Under the pieces are notes generated by a model. It saw only the letters and a list, made by a program, of their open reading frames with translations, was not told the origin of the DNA and searched no databases. DNA of 64,000 nucleotides from Paenisporosarcina quisquiliarum_A (GTDB lineage: Bacteria > Bacillota > Bacilli > Bacillales_A > Planococcaceae): positions 26,768-90,767 of the forward strand of contig NZ_JBHZRU010000015.1 of assembly GCF_043641925.1 (NCBI RefSeq), in the 5' to 3' direction. Below, piece by piece: positions 25,016 to 33,715 of this stretch; the stretch's first letter is position 1, and every line of letters begins with the position of its first letter. A program made the translations under genes and the position numbers.

Positions 25016-25113
25016 TTGATTGATAAATCGCCCAGTTTGATTGATAAATCGTCAGATTGATTGATAAATCTCTAATTTGATTGATAAACCCTTCAGTTTG
25101 ATTGATAAATTCA
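25016..25113 (+). repeat. Five-unit 20/21-bp array, second family
   Basis: TTGATTGATAAA begins at 25016, 25037, 25057, 25077 and 25098 (intervals 21, 20, 20, 21). The core is invariant and the 7-9 bases between cores vary. Units 1-3 continue AAATC, unit 4 AAACC and unit 5 AAATT. The intervals are not multiples of three, so this is not a coding repeat. Confidence 0.85.
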
Positions 25114-25275
25114 CAAAACCAATACTACTGTAGAAAAATCGTCTCATTAATCAAGTGAATTTTGTATTGAAATGAACTTCTTTTAAATAGAAGCGCAGCG
25201 AAAATCAAAACATTCATATAAACGCCTTCTACCAATCCACTCAAGCAATTTCCAGCGTTTACTTGTTTACAAACG

Positions 25276-25303
25276 AAAAGGAACTGCAAATGCAGTTCCT
25301 TTT
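25276..25303 (-). terminator. Terminator of upp-wecB
   Basis: AAAAGGAACTGCA (25276-25288) and TGCAGTTCCTTTT (25291-25303) pair perfectly with a two-base centre; the minus transcript ends in TTTTCG. Confidence 0.85.
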
Positions 25304-25307
25304 TCAT

Positions 25308-26426
25308 TTAGTTTTTAGTTAAATAATCTTTTAAAGCTACAACAATTCTTCTAGAAGCTTCGCCATCGCCGTATGGGTTAGAGGCTTTTGACATTAAAGC
25401 GTATGCCGCTTCGTCAGTTAATAGCTCTTTGGCCATTCCGTAAATAGTTTCTTCATCTGTACCTGCTAACTTCAGTGTTCCTGCAGCGATTCCTTCAGGA
25501 CGTTCTGTTGTATCACGTAATACAAGAACCGGTTTTCCTAATGATGGAGCCTCTTCTTGAACGCCACCAGAATCCGTCAAAATAATAAATGAACGTGCTG
25601 CGAAGTTATGGAAATCTAAAACTTCAAGCGGTTCAATTAAATGAATTCGAGGATCGTTCCCTAAAACTTCATTGGCAACTTCTCTTACAGCAGGATTCAT
25701 ATGCACAGGGTAAACCACTTGCACATCGTCATGCTCTTCAATTAATTGTTTAATTGCACGGAACATATTTCGCATAGGTTGTCCTAGGTTTTCACGACGG
25801 TGAGCCGTTAACAAAATCATGCGGTCTGAACCGATTTTGTCTAGTACAGGATGCGTATATTCATCACGTACAGTTGTTTTCAGTGCATCAATTGCCGTAT
25901 TTCCAGTAACCACGATGCAATCTTCTGGTTTATTTTCTCGGCGTAAATTATCTGCAGAAACTTCTGTCGGTGAAAAATGTAAATCAGCCATGACACCAGT
26001 CAGTTGACGATTCATTTCTTCAGGATAAGGTGAATATTTGTTAAATGTACGTAATCCTGCTTCCACGTGACCCACAGCGATTTGATTATAAAATGCAGCC
26101 AAGCTAGCAATAAACGTCGTTGTTGTATCCCCATGAACTAAAACGATATCCGGTTTGGATTCTTTCATAACTGCATCCAAACCTTCTAATCCACGTGTTG
26201 TAACGTCTATTAATGTCTGACGATCTTTCATAATATTTAAATCGAAATCCGGAGTAATTCCAAAAGTCTCTAAAACTTGATCAAGCATTTGACGGTGTTG
26301 GGCTGTTACAGTCACAATCGATTCAATGTCGTCTGCATGCTTTTCCAGTTCAAGAACTAGTGGTGCCATTTTAATGGCTTCCGGTCGTGTTCCGAAAATC
26401 GTCATTACTTTCCATTTTCTATTCAT
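25308..26426 (-). CDS. wecB: UDP-N-acetylglucosamine 2-epimerase (non-hydrolysing)
   Basis: A 372-residue cytosolic enzyme converting UDP-GlcNAc to UDP-ManNAc for teichoic acid linkage units or other surface glycans (MnaA in Bacillus). Signature segments: IFGTRPEAIKMAPLV, VHGDTTTTFIASLAAFY, GHVEAGLRT, TAHRREN and DSGGVQEEAP. Lies 20 bases after upp in the same transcript. Confidence 0.95.
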   Translation of the reverse strand: MNRKWKVMTIFGTRPEAIKMAPLVLELEKHADDIESIVTVTAQHRQMLDQVLETFGITPDFDLNIMKDRQTLIDVTTRGLEGLDAVMKESKPDIVLVHGDTTTTFIASLAAFYNQIAVGHVEAGLRTFNKYSPYPEEMNRQLTGVMADLHFSPTEVSADNLRRENKPEDCIVVTGNTAIDALKTTVRDEYTHPVLDKIGSDRMILLTAHRRENLGQPMRNMFRAIKQLIEEHDDVQVVYPVHMNPAVREVANEVLGNDPRIHLIEPLEVLDFHNFAARSFIILTDSGGVQEEAPSLGKPVLVLRDTTERPEGIAAGTLKLAGTDEETIYGMAKELLTDEAAYALMSKASNPYGDGEASRRIVVALKDYLTKN

Positions 26427-26445
26427 TTATCACACACATCCTTAC

Positions 26446-27075
26446 TTATTTCGTACCGAACAGACGGTCACCAGCATCGCCTAGTCCAGGAACAATATAA
26501 CCATGATCATCTAATTTTTCATCAAGTGCCGCAATGTAAATGTCTACGTCAGGGTGAGCTTCTTGAATCACTTCTACTCCTTCAGGCGCAGCAATTAGGC
26601 ACATAAATTTAATATTTTTTGCTCCGCGCTTTTTCAATGAATTGATAGCTTCTAGTGCAGATCCGCCTGTTGCAAGCATTGGATCAACTAGAATAAAGTC
26701 ACGTTCTTCAACATCAGCAGGTAATTTCACATAATACTCGATCGGTTTAAGAGTTTGTGGATCACGATATAGACCGATATGACCTACCTTTGCAGCTGGA
26801 ATTAATTTCAGAATCCCATCAACCATTCCGATACCTGCACGCAGGATTGGGACGATACCAAGTTTTTTACCAGACAACACTTTTGCTTTTGCTGTTGTTA
26901 CCGGTGTTTCAACATCAACTTCGTCAAGTGGCATATCACGTGTAATTTCAAATGCCATTAATGTAGCAACTTCGTCTACAAGTTCACGAAATTCTTTAGT
27001 ACCAGTTTTCTTATCTCGAATATACGTTAATTTATGTTGGATCAATGGATGATCAAAAACGAATACTTTTCCCAT
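26446..27075 (-). CDS. upp: Uracil phosphoribosyltransferase
   Basis: A 209-residue salvage enzyme forming UMP from uracil and PRPP. The PRPP-binding loop is FILVDPMLATGGSA, and the uracil-binding end DDHGYIVPGLGDAGDRLFGTK is complete. ATG 27075 has AAGGAGATG nine bases upstream, which rules out the longer frame from 27105. An extended -10 promoter lies at 27108-27116. Confidence 0.96.
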   Translation of the reverse strand: MGKVFVFDHPLIQHKLTYIRDKKTGTKEFRELVDEVATLMAFEITRDMPLDEVDVETPVTTAKAKVLSGKKLGIVPILRAGIGMVDGILKLIPAAKVGHIGLYRDPQTLKPIEYYVKLPADVEERDFILVDPMLATGGSALEAINSLKKRGAKNIKFMCLIAAPEGVEVIQEAHPDVDIYIAALDEKLDDHGYIVPGLGDAGDRLFGTK

Positions 27076-27107
27076 TCCGTTCATCTCCTTATGTTCAAAC
27101 TTCATCT

Positions 27108-27116
27108 ATTATAGCA
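27108..27116 (-). promoter_or_regulatory. Extended -10 promoter of upp-wecB
   Basis: Minus-strand TGCTATAAT: TG (27115-27116), one base, then a perfect TATAAT (27108-27113). It begins just behind the terminator of the LOV-domain gene. Confidence 0.65.
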
Positions 27117-27117
27117 G

Positions 27118-27153
27118 AAAAACACAGCGGGGCTAGATGCCGGACTGTGTTTT
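27118..27153 (-). terminator. Terminator of the LOV-domain gene
   Basis: AAAAACACAG on one side and CTGTGTTTTT on the other, with an inner CCGGC/GCC pair, directly after the stop codon at 27159. The stem is flanked by T on both strands. Confidence 0.75.
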
Positions 27154-27158
27154 TTACA

Positions 27159-29351
27159 TTACAATTGAAGACGCAATACTTCGTCAACTTCATTTACTGG
27201 CATCGGTTTAAAGAAATAATATCCTTGCCCGCTCTGACAGCCCATTAACTTTAAAATCGTTAATTGTTCGACCGTTTCAATTCCTTCCGCGATCGATTCC
27301 ATATTTAAGTTGTTAGCTAACTGAATAATTGTGCGGACAATTGCAAGAGTTCCTTCATGGTCAATTTTAGATATAAAACTTCGATCAATCTTTATTTCCG
27401 TGAATGGAAGTTGTTGAATATAACTTAATGAAGAAAAGCCCATTCCAAAGTCATCTACTGAACTTTCAAATCCTGCTAATCGAAGTTGTTCAAATATAAG
27501 TTTTGCCAGTTCAAAATCTACTAATCCGATACTCTCTGTAATTTCAACTCGAATATATTGAGGCTCAATCTTATAATCTTTTACCGTATTCACTAGGTCA
27601 TTTATAAAATCAGGATGAAAAAAGTGATCTGTCGATACATTAATCGCCACTTGGTATAGTTTTTGTCCTTCGAGTTTTCGGTTAGAAAGCCAATTTAAAA
27701 CTTTATGAAGAACTTGCATTTCTATACTTCTGATTTTCCCTGCGTTTTCAGCAGCTTGAATAAATACACTTGGAGGGATAACCCCTAAATCAGGTGAAGT
27801 CCACCTTGCTAATGCTTCAAAAGAGAAAATTTCTCCAGTGGATAAATTCACCTTTGGTTGTAAATGAATATCGAATTCTTGTCTTTGAATAGCATGGGAC
27901 AAATGGTTAAAAATCGTCATCTCATGTTTCGCTGCTACATCTTGTGTTGATTCAAAGAAAGAGATGGAATTGCCCATTCGTTTTTTTGCATCTGACAAAG
28001 CAGTATCTGTGTAACGAATAAGTTCATCTGCTGATTTGTCTTGTTTTGTAAAAGTCATGACACCCATTTTAAGCGTAATAAATACCTCTGCATCCGCTAC
28101 TAAAAAGGGATCCGTTGCAATCTGGGCGATTTTAGCAGCATAAGATTCTACGTCTTTTAATGGAAGAACACTAGCAAAAATCAGGGCAGAACTAGCAAAT
28201 CTGGCTATGACATCGTGAGTTCCATTACATGTTCTGTGAATTCTTTGCCCTAACTGTTTTATGAGGTCATCACCAGCGTGCCTGCCATATATATCAACAA
28301 TCTTTGCAAATTCACTAGGTTCAAGAATAGCAATGCAACCGGTTTTTCTTTCTAGTAAAATATCCTTCAGTTCATTCGTAAAATAGTGGCGATTAGGCAA
28401 ATCTGTATCTGAATCTATATAAGCCAGTCTTAATATTTCATCTTGATGCTCCGCATTCTTAATTGACAACGAAATAAGTGGAATGAGACGCTGAATAAAT
28501 TCTAAATCTACTGCACGAGGTTTATTAATAGTAGAAAAATAAGTAGCAAATGTTCCTACAATTTTATTATCAGAAGTCAAAATCGGCATTGACCAGCATG
28601 CTCGTAAGCCATGTGGCAAAGCGATCTCTTTATAGTTTGTCCACAATGGATCAGTTGCTATATCCGTTACAATAATTGGTTTTTTCAAGTAGGCAGCCGT
28701 TCCACAAGACCCAGCATTCGGTCCAATTTTTCGACCATGAATTGACTGATTGTATTCGGTAGGCAATGACTTAGCGGCTGCTACTACTAAGCGTTCATTT
28801 TCATCAACTAATAACACGGAACATTTCGTTCCTTGTTGGAAAAAGCTTTCAGCTAAATCACAAATTTTTTGTAAAAGAATCGTTAAGGCATACCCTTTAT
28901 CGATTCCTTGATAAATTTCTTGTTGGACGAGAAAAAGTGCCTCTGTTTGTTTGCGATTTGTTACATCGAGTTGCAAACCGATATAAAATAATAACGTTCC
29001 TGCTTCATCTCTCAGTGGTTGAATAACGAGTTCATTCCAAAAAGGGGTACCATCTTTGCGATAGTTTAATACTTCAGTGTGTACGGGCATTTCTTTATCC
29101 ATTTTAGATTTCAGGAATTTCACTGAACCTATGTCGGTATCTGGACCTTGTAAAAACCGACAATTTTTACCGATTAGTTCGTCTTGATCGTAACCAGACA
29201 TTCGAATGAAAGCATCGTTTACGTAGACTAGTGGATTATCTGGTAGATCAGGATCTGAGACGACAAAGCTAGTTTGATATTGCTCACCTAAACGACGCAA
29301 CCATGCAAATAACATTTCTTTGCTCAACTCTTTTGGATAATTCGTCTGCAT
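27159..29351 (-). CDS. LOV-GAF-GGDEF-EAL protein, probable light-responsive c-di-GMP phosphodiesterase
   Basis: A 730-residue soluble protein with four domains. Residues about 20-130 are a PAS domain of LOV type: GKNCRFLQG places the flavin-reactive Cys at residue 64, and LNYRKDGTPFWNELVI and FYIGLQLDVT supply the flavin-contacting Asn and Gln. About 141-300 is a GAF domain. About 305-470 is a GGDEF fold whose active loop is lost (RFASSALIF where RFGGDEF is expected). About 480-725 is an EAL domain with intact residues: Glu512 (FEALAR), Asn571, Glu603, Asp633-634, Lys654, Glu689 and Gln709. Blue light probably controls c-di-GMP breakdown; this is inferred. ATG 29351 follows AGGGGTG. It sits as a single gene between glyA and upp. 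Confidence 0.9.
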   Translation of the reverse strand: MQTNYPKELSKEMLFAWLRRLGEQYQTSFVVSDPDLPDNPLVYVNDAFIRMSGYDQDELIGKNCRFLQGPDTDIGSVKFLKSKMDKEMPVHTEVLNYRKDGTPFWNELVIQPLRDEAGTLLFYIGLQLDVTNRKQTEALFLVQQEIYQGIDKGYALTILLQKICDLAESFFQQGTKCSVLLVDENERLVVAAAKSLPTEYNQSIHGRKIGPNAGSCGTAAYLKKPIIVTDIATDPLWTNYKEIALPHGLRACWSMPILTSDNKIVGTFATYFSTINKPRAVDLEFIQRLIPLISLSIKNAEHQDEILRLAYIDSDTDLPNRHYFTNELKDILLERKTGCIAILEPSEFAKIVDIYGRHAGDDLIKQLGQRIHRTCNGTHDVIARFASSALIFASVLPLKDVESYAAKIAQIATDPFLVADAEVFITLKMGVMTFTKQDKSADELIRYTDTALSDAKKRMGNSISFFESTQDVAAKHEMTIFNHLSHAIQRQEFDIHLQPKVNLSTGEIFSFEALARWTSPDLGVIPPSVFIQAAENAGKIRSIEMQVLHKVLNWLSNRKLEGQKLYQVAINVSTDHFFHPDFINDLVNTVKDYKIEPQYIRVEITESIGLVDFELAKLIFEQLRLAGFESSVDDFGMGFSSLSYIQQLPFTEIKIDRSFISKIDHEGTLAIVRTIIQLANNLNMESIAEGIETVEQLTILKLMGCQSGQGYYFFKPMPVNEVDEVLRLQL

Positions 29352-29540
29352 ACCTATCACCCCTAAAGTTATAGTCATACTTATATCCTATTAGATTCTA
29401 TTTAAAAAAGCTACTTTCGAATGGTAAAATTAGTGAAAATTTAGAATAATCTATATTCTTATCTTTTCCCAATTTTTATTGGTCCTAGTAGAACCCCACG
29501 CCTTTCCTATCCTACTATCTAAATACTCATAATTTCTAAT

Positions 29541-29583
29541 AAAAAAAAATCTGCTTCATTCTTCATACGAAGAATTCCACAGA
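29541..29583 (-). terminator. Terminator downstream of glyA
   Basis: An inner stem ATTCTTC/GAAGAAT with outer TCTG (29550-29553) and CAGA (29580-29583), followed on the minus strand by nine T residues (29541-29549). It ends the transcript that includes glyA. Confidence 0.8.
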
Positions 29584-29610
29584 CTTTCTTTCTAGTAATT
29601 ATCTAACTCT

Positions 29611-30846
29611 TTATTTATATAATGGGTATTTAGAAGTCAGTGCCGCTACTCGCTCAGCTACTTCTTTCTTCACTTCACTATCTTCATGGTTCTTCAATAA
29701 TTTAACCATAATTGTCGCAATTTCTTTCATGTCCTCTTCTTTAAATCCGCGAGATGTAACTGCAGGTGTTCCAATACGGATACCTGAAGTAACAAATGGG
29801 CTTTCTGTGTCAAAAGGAATTGTGTTTTTATTAACCGTAATACCAACTTCGTCTAACACGTGCTCAGCTACTTTACCTGTAAGGTTTAATGAGCGAAGGT
29901 TTACAAGCATTAAGTGATTGTCTGTTCCACCTGATACAATTTCAATCCCTTCAGCCATGAATGCTTCAGCTAGCGCTTTTGCATTTTTCACGACTTGTTG
30001 GATGTATGTTTTGAACTCAGGTTGTTGCGCTTCACCGAATGCGACTGCTTTAGAAGCAATTACATGCATTAAAGGTCCACCTTGAATTCCTGGGAAAATC
30101 GTTTTATCAATTTTCTTAGCGAACTCTTCTGTACATAAAATAAGTCCTCCGCGAGGTCCACGTAATGTTTTATGTGTAGTAGATGTCACAAAATGTGCAT
30201 GTGGGACTGGGTTTGGATGTTCACCAGTTGCCACTAAACCTGCAATATGAGCCATATCCACCATTAAATACGCACCGACTTCGTCAGCGATTTCACGGAA
30301 CTTAGCAAAATCGATCACACGAGAGTAAGCGCTAGCACCAGCAACAATCATTTTAGGTTTGTGTTCTAAAGCTTTAGAACGAACATCTTCGTAATCGATC
30401 ATTTCATTGTCTGGATTCACACCATATTCAACAAAGTTGTATTGAATTCCACTGAAGTTCACATGACTACCGTGTGTTAAATGACCACCGTGAGATAAGT
30501 TCATCCCTAGTACGGTATCCCCTTGTTCAAGTGCTGTCATATAGACCGCCATATTTGCTTGTGAACCAGAGTGTGGCTGTACGTTTGCGTGATCCGCTCC
30601 GAAGATTTCTTTTAAGCGATCGCGTGCAATATTTTCAACAACATCCACGTGTTCACAACCACCGTAGTAGCGTTTCCCTGGATATCCTTCAGCGTATTTA
30701 TTCGTTAGCACTGATCCTTGCGCTTCCATTACTGCTTCAGAAACGAAGTTTTCAGATGCAATTAGTTCAATATTCGCTTCTTGACGTGTCTTTTCAGCTT
30801 GCATCGCTTCAAATACTGTATGATCTTGTTCGGCAATTTTTTTCAT
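29611..30846 (-). CDS. glyA: Serine hydroxymethyltransferase
   Basis: A 411-residue PLP enzyme that interconverts serine and glycine with tetrahydrofolate, feeding one-carbon units to purine and thymidylate synthesis. The PLP lysine is Lys226 in TSTTHKTLRGPRGG; YAEGYPGKRYYGGCEHVD and MVDMAHIAGLVATG are typical. It begins 15 bases after ywlG. Confidence 0.97.
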   Translation of the reverse strand: MKKIAEQDHTVFEAMQAEKTRQEANIELIASENFVSEAVMEAQGSVLTNKYAEGYPGKRYYGGCEHVDVVENIARDRLKEIFGADHANVQPHSGSQANMAVYMTALEQGDTVLGMNLSHGGHLTHGSHVNFSGIQYNFVEYGVNPDNEMIDYEDVRSKALEHKPKMIVAGASAYSRVIDFAKFREIADEVGAYLMVDMAHIAGLVATGEHPNPVPHAHFVTSTTHKTLRGPRGGLILCTEEFAKKIDKTIFPGIQGGPLMHVIASKAVAFGEAQQPEFKTYIQQVVKNAKALAEAFMAEGIEIVSGGTDNHLMLVNLRSLNLTGKVAEHVLDEVGITVNKNTIPFDTESPFVTSGIRIGTPAVTSRGFKEEDMKEIATIMVKLLKNHEDSEVKKEVAERVAALTSKYPLYK

Positions 30847-30861
30847 GAGTCCATATCCCCT

Positions 30862-31419
30862 TTATGTCTTCTTGATGTGATAGATTGCACGTGTTCCGCC
30901 AATCAATTTAGGACGAGTTGTAGCAACTGTTACAACCGCGTCACCTATTTGTTTGACTGACGTTCGAATCGGCACCGCAACCGGTTTTAAATGCATACCA
31001 ATTAACGTTTGACCAATATCAATGCCACCATGGGCTTGAATCGATTCGACGATGACTGGCTCATTAAACTGTGTATAGGCGAAGGCAGACATTGAACCGC
31101 CTGCTTTTTGAACGGGTATAACCGAGACAGGATCGAGTTTGTACTCAAGAGCTGTTCGGTTTTCCATCGTTAACGCTCGGTTAATATGTTCACAGCCTTG
31201 AAAGGCTAAATGGAGTTGATGCTTTTCTGCAAATGAATGAAGTGGTTGGAACAAGGCTTCGGCTATTTCTAAACCGCCAGATGATCCAATCCGTTTTCCT
31301 ACAATTTCAGATGTAGAACACCCCACAACAAACAGCTGACCCGGATGGTATACGACTTGCGTACTTAACTCAGCTAATAATTCTTCAAGCTGCAAACGCC
31401 ACAATGTATGTGCATCCAT
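30862..31419 (-). CDS. ywlG: YwlG family protein (DUF436, TIGR01440)
   Basis: A 185-residue cytosolic protein of unknown function, conserved between rpiB and glyA in Bacillales. Recognisable segments: VGCSTSEIVGKRIGSSGG, AFQGCEHINRAL, GGIDIGQTLIGMHLKPVAVP. The conserved Cys and His residues might bind metal, but no activity can be assigned from sequence. Confidence 0.88.
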   Translation of the reverse strand: MDAHTLWRLQLEELLAELSTQVVYHPGQLFVVGCSTSEIVGKRIGSSGGLEIAEALFQPLHSFAEKHQLHLAFQGCEHINRALTMENRTALEYKLDPVSVIPVQKAGGSMSAFAYTQFNEPVIVESIQAHGGIDIGQTLIGMHLKPVAVPIRTSVKQIGDAVVTVATTRPKLIGGTRAIYHIKKT

Positions 31420-31433
31420 CCAACGATTCCCCT

Positions 31434-31874
31434 TTATTCGTTTTCTAGTGCTGTTAATTTTTCAACGCGTCGCTCGTGACGACCGCCTTCAAATTCTCCT
31501 TCAAGCCAAGTTTGGACGATTTCTCTTGCCAATCCCCCACCAATTACTCGTTCACCCATTGCTAATATATTTGAATCATTATGACCTCTTGTTGCTTTTG
31601 CGCTGAAAACATCATGCACAAGTGCACAACGTATGCCTTTGACTTTATTGGCAGCAATCGACATGCCTATTCCCGTACCACAAATTAGGATACCGCGGTC
31701 AAAAGTTCCGTTTGCTACACCTTCAGAAACTGGTTTTGCATAATCCGGATAATCGACCGAATCACTTGTTTGAGGACCGAAATCTTGATACGTATGCCCA
31801 AGTTCGTTTAGTAACGTTGTAATTTCTTTTCGTAAATTATTTCCGCCATGATCAGAAGAAATAGCAATATTCAT
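31434..31874 (-). CDS. rpiB: Ribose-5-phosphate isomerase B (YwlF)
   Basis: A 146-residue RpiB/LacA/LacB-type sugar-phosphate isomerase: MNIAISSDHGG at the N-terminus, catalytic-type Cys in GILICGTGIGMSIAANK, and RGHNDSNILAMGERVIG. It supplies ribose-5-phosphate or balances the pentose phosphate pathway. Lies 14 bases before ywlG in the transcript. Confidence 0.93.
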   Translation of the reverse strand: MNIAISSDHGGNNLRKEITTLLNELGHTYQDFGPQTSDSVDYPDYAKPVSEGVANGTFDRGILICGTGIGMSIAANKVKGIRCALVHDVFSAKATRGHNDSNILAMGERVIGGGLAREIVQTWLEGEFEGGRHERRVEKLTALENE

Positions 31875-31956
31875 CAGAGTCCCTCTTTTCTTTTCAACCT
31901 CATGAATATCTTATCATTATTCGAATAAAAAGTACCAACTTGTCCAAAAGAGTTCG

Positions 31957-33264
31957 TTAAATTTCGCTCGTTGTACGATCAAATTGTTGAATCATTTTAT
32001 GTAATTGCTGAGATTGTTCTTTTAGTTCTGCAGACAATTGATCGATATGTTCAATTGATTTAGATTGTTCTTCTGTAGCACTTCTTACTTCTAAAGCTCC
32101 TGCAGACGTTTCTTCTGCAATTGCTGCTACTTCTTGCGATTGTTGGGCAGTCATTTCAATATTTTTTAGTTGTTTCTCAACAAATCCTGAAATTTCCACG
32201 ACAGATTCTGCTACTTCATGAATTTTACTCGTCATTCCTTCAACCGCTTCATTGGTTTCAGAAACTCGTGTTGCTTCATTCACAGCAAATGAAACTTGTT
32301 CGGTCATTTGGGTAACAACTGTTTGAACATCCGATTGAATGGCATGAATTAGTTCTGAAATTCCTTTTACGGCATTCGCACTCTCATCAGCTAATTTACG
32401 AACTTCTTCAGCGACAATAGCAAAGCCTTTGCCATGTTCACCAGCTCTTGCAGCTTCTATAGAAGCATTTAATGCCAATAAATTCGTTTGAGCGGCAATA
32501 TCACCTACAAGGCCAATAATGCGTTCAACTTTTCCTGCATTTTCTTCAAGTGTATAGATATTACCTAAAGCAGATTCACTTCCAGTTGCAATTCGTTGAA
32601 TGCCATTTACGAGTGATTGAATGATAACAGTCGTAGATTCAAGTTCAGTGATCATTTGTTTCGAATGAAGAGAAGAACTTTCAGCGCGTGTATTCATTTC
32701 AGAAGCTAATATTCGTACTACTTGAACGGACTCAGCGGTGTCTTGAATGGAGACAGCTGAACTTTCTGCTCCTTGAGAAATTTGAGATATAGTATAAGAA
32801 ATGGTCTCAGCTTGAGCGGATGCTGCTGATGTTTCAGTTGAAAGCAGTTGGACCGTTTTATTTGTGCGTTCGAAATTATCTTCAATACTATCAACCATTT
32901 GTCGCATATTCGTCAGCATCGATTGAAAAGCAATGGCAACAGAATTGATTTCATCGGTTGAATTTGAAATCTTCACATCAACGCCTATTTTTCCTTGGGC
33001 TGCTAGGTTCGCAACTTGTTCTAAGTTTTGAAGAGGTTTTACTAATAAAGAACTGAAGAAATAAGCTAAAATACCAGACCATAGAATCCCTAATGCATAT
33101 GTACTAAGTTCAAAGATAAACGAATTAATTTCCGGAAAAAAGTTGGGTTGAAGATAGTTGATAAATATAGCACTCGTTGTATATGTAATGACCGCTAACG
33201 TAACAACGAATAATACAATCTTACTTTTCAATCCAAACTTACGTTTCTGTTTTTGAGCTTCCAT
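31957..33264 (-). CDS. Methyl-accepting chemotaxis transducer without external sensor
   Basis: A 435-residue protein with transmembrane segments at about 16-38 and 52-75 joined by a loop of only about 14 residues, then HAMP (about 76-125) and a full signalling domain with the tip VGDIAAQTNLLALNASIEAARAGEHGKGFAIVAEEVRKLA. It can talk to CheA/CheW but has no extracytoplasmic ligand domain, so it may sense membrane state or energy, or receive signals from a partner. It starts (M at 33264, GGAGG seven bases ahead) beside the ywlE stop and is inserted between ywlE and rpiB. Confidence 0.93.
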   Translation of the reverse strand: MEAQKQKRKFGLKSKIVLFVVTLAVITYTTSAIFINYLQPNFFPEINSFIFELSTYALGILWSGILAYFFSSLLVKPLQNLEQVANLAAQGKIGVDVKISNSTDEINSVAIAFQSMLTNMRQMVDSIEDNFERTNKTVQLLSTETSAASAQAETISYTISQISQGAESSAVSIQDTAESVQVVRILASEMNTRAESSSLHSKQMITELESTTVIIQSLVNGIQRIATGSESALGNIYTLEENAGKVERIIGLVGDIAAQTNLLALNASIEAARAGEHGKGFAIVAEEVRKLADESANAVKGISELIHAIQSDVQTVVTQMTEQVSFAVNEATRVSETNEAVEGMTSKIHEVAESVVEISGFVEKQLKNIEMTAQQSQEVAAIAEETSAGALEVRSATEEQSKSIEHIDQLSAELKEQSQQLHKMIQQFDRTTSEI

Positions 33265-33266
33265 GT

Positions 33267-33707
33267 TCATGCCTCCATCATCTTAGTTGCGAGTTCTTCT
33301 ATTAAAGTGTCTAATTCGTTAAAGGTTTTTTGATACGTTTGAACATCACCACCAAAAGGATCCGAAACATCGTGCGATCCATATGGTCGTACATACTCTT
33401 TAAGTGTAAACGTCTTCTCAATCACATAAGGGAAAGCTTGTCCGAGCATTTGTTTATGAGCAGTTGTCATCGTTAAGATTAAATCTGCCCATCGTAAATC
33501 CTCTTCGCTTATTTGACGAGAAAAATGCATGAAATCGATGCCTTTATTCGAGATGACGTGTTTGGCATTCTCCGAAATATCTCCGCCATCCATTGCATAA
33601 ATTCCGGCAGATCGAACGTCCGTATTTGGTATGTTTTGAGCTTGAAACAATGCTTCAGCCATTGGACTTCGACATGTATTCCCCGTGCAGATAAAGTAAA
33701 TATTCAT
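33267..33707 (-). CDS. ywlE: Low-molecular-weight phosphatase YwlE, protein-arginine phosphatase type
   Basis: A 146-residue phosphatase. The P-loop CTGNTCRS (residues 7-14) includes Cys7, Arg13 and Thr11; Thr at this place, in contrast to the Ile of tyrosine phosphatases, is what gives B. subtilis YwlE its phospho-arginine specificity. The general-acid segment VSDPFGG is present. It would reverse McsB-type arginine phosphorylation that marks proteins for ClpCP; McsB is not in the window. ATG 33707 follows TGAGGG. Confidence 0.92.
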   Translation of the reverse strand: MNIYFICTGNTCRSPMAEALFQAQNIPNTDVRSAGIYAMDGGDISENAKHVISNKGIDFMHFSRQISEEDLRWADLILTMTTAHKQMLGQAFPYVIEKTFTLKEYVRPYGSHDVSDPFGGDVQTYQKTFNELDTLIEELATKMMEA

Positions 33708-33715
33708 GTAATCCC

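Larger units (their letters stand above)
24423..25307. other. Repeat-rich intergenic region between atp operon and wecB
   Basis: About 880 bases without a supported gene. It holds the atp promoter, a copy of a GC-rich interspersed element (about 24695-24795), two copies of AGAAGCGCAGCGAAAA (near 24912 and 25190), a five-unit 20/21-bp array (25016-25110) and the wecB terminator. Open frames here only read through the repeats. Confidence 0.6.
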
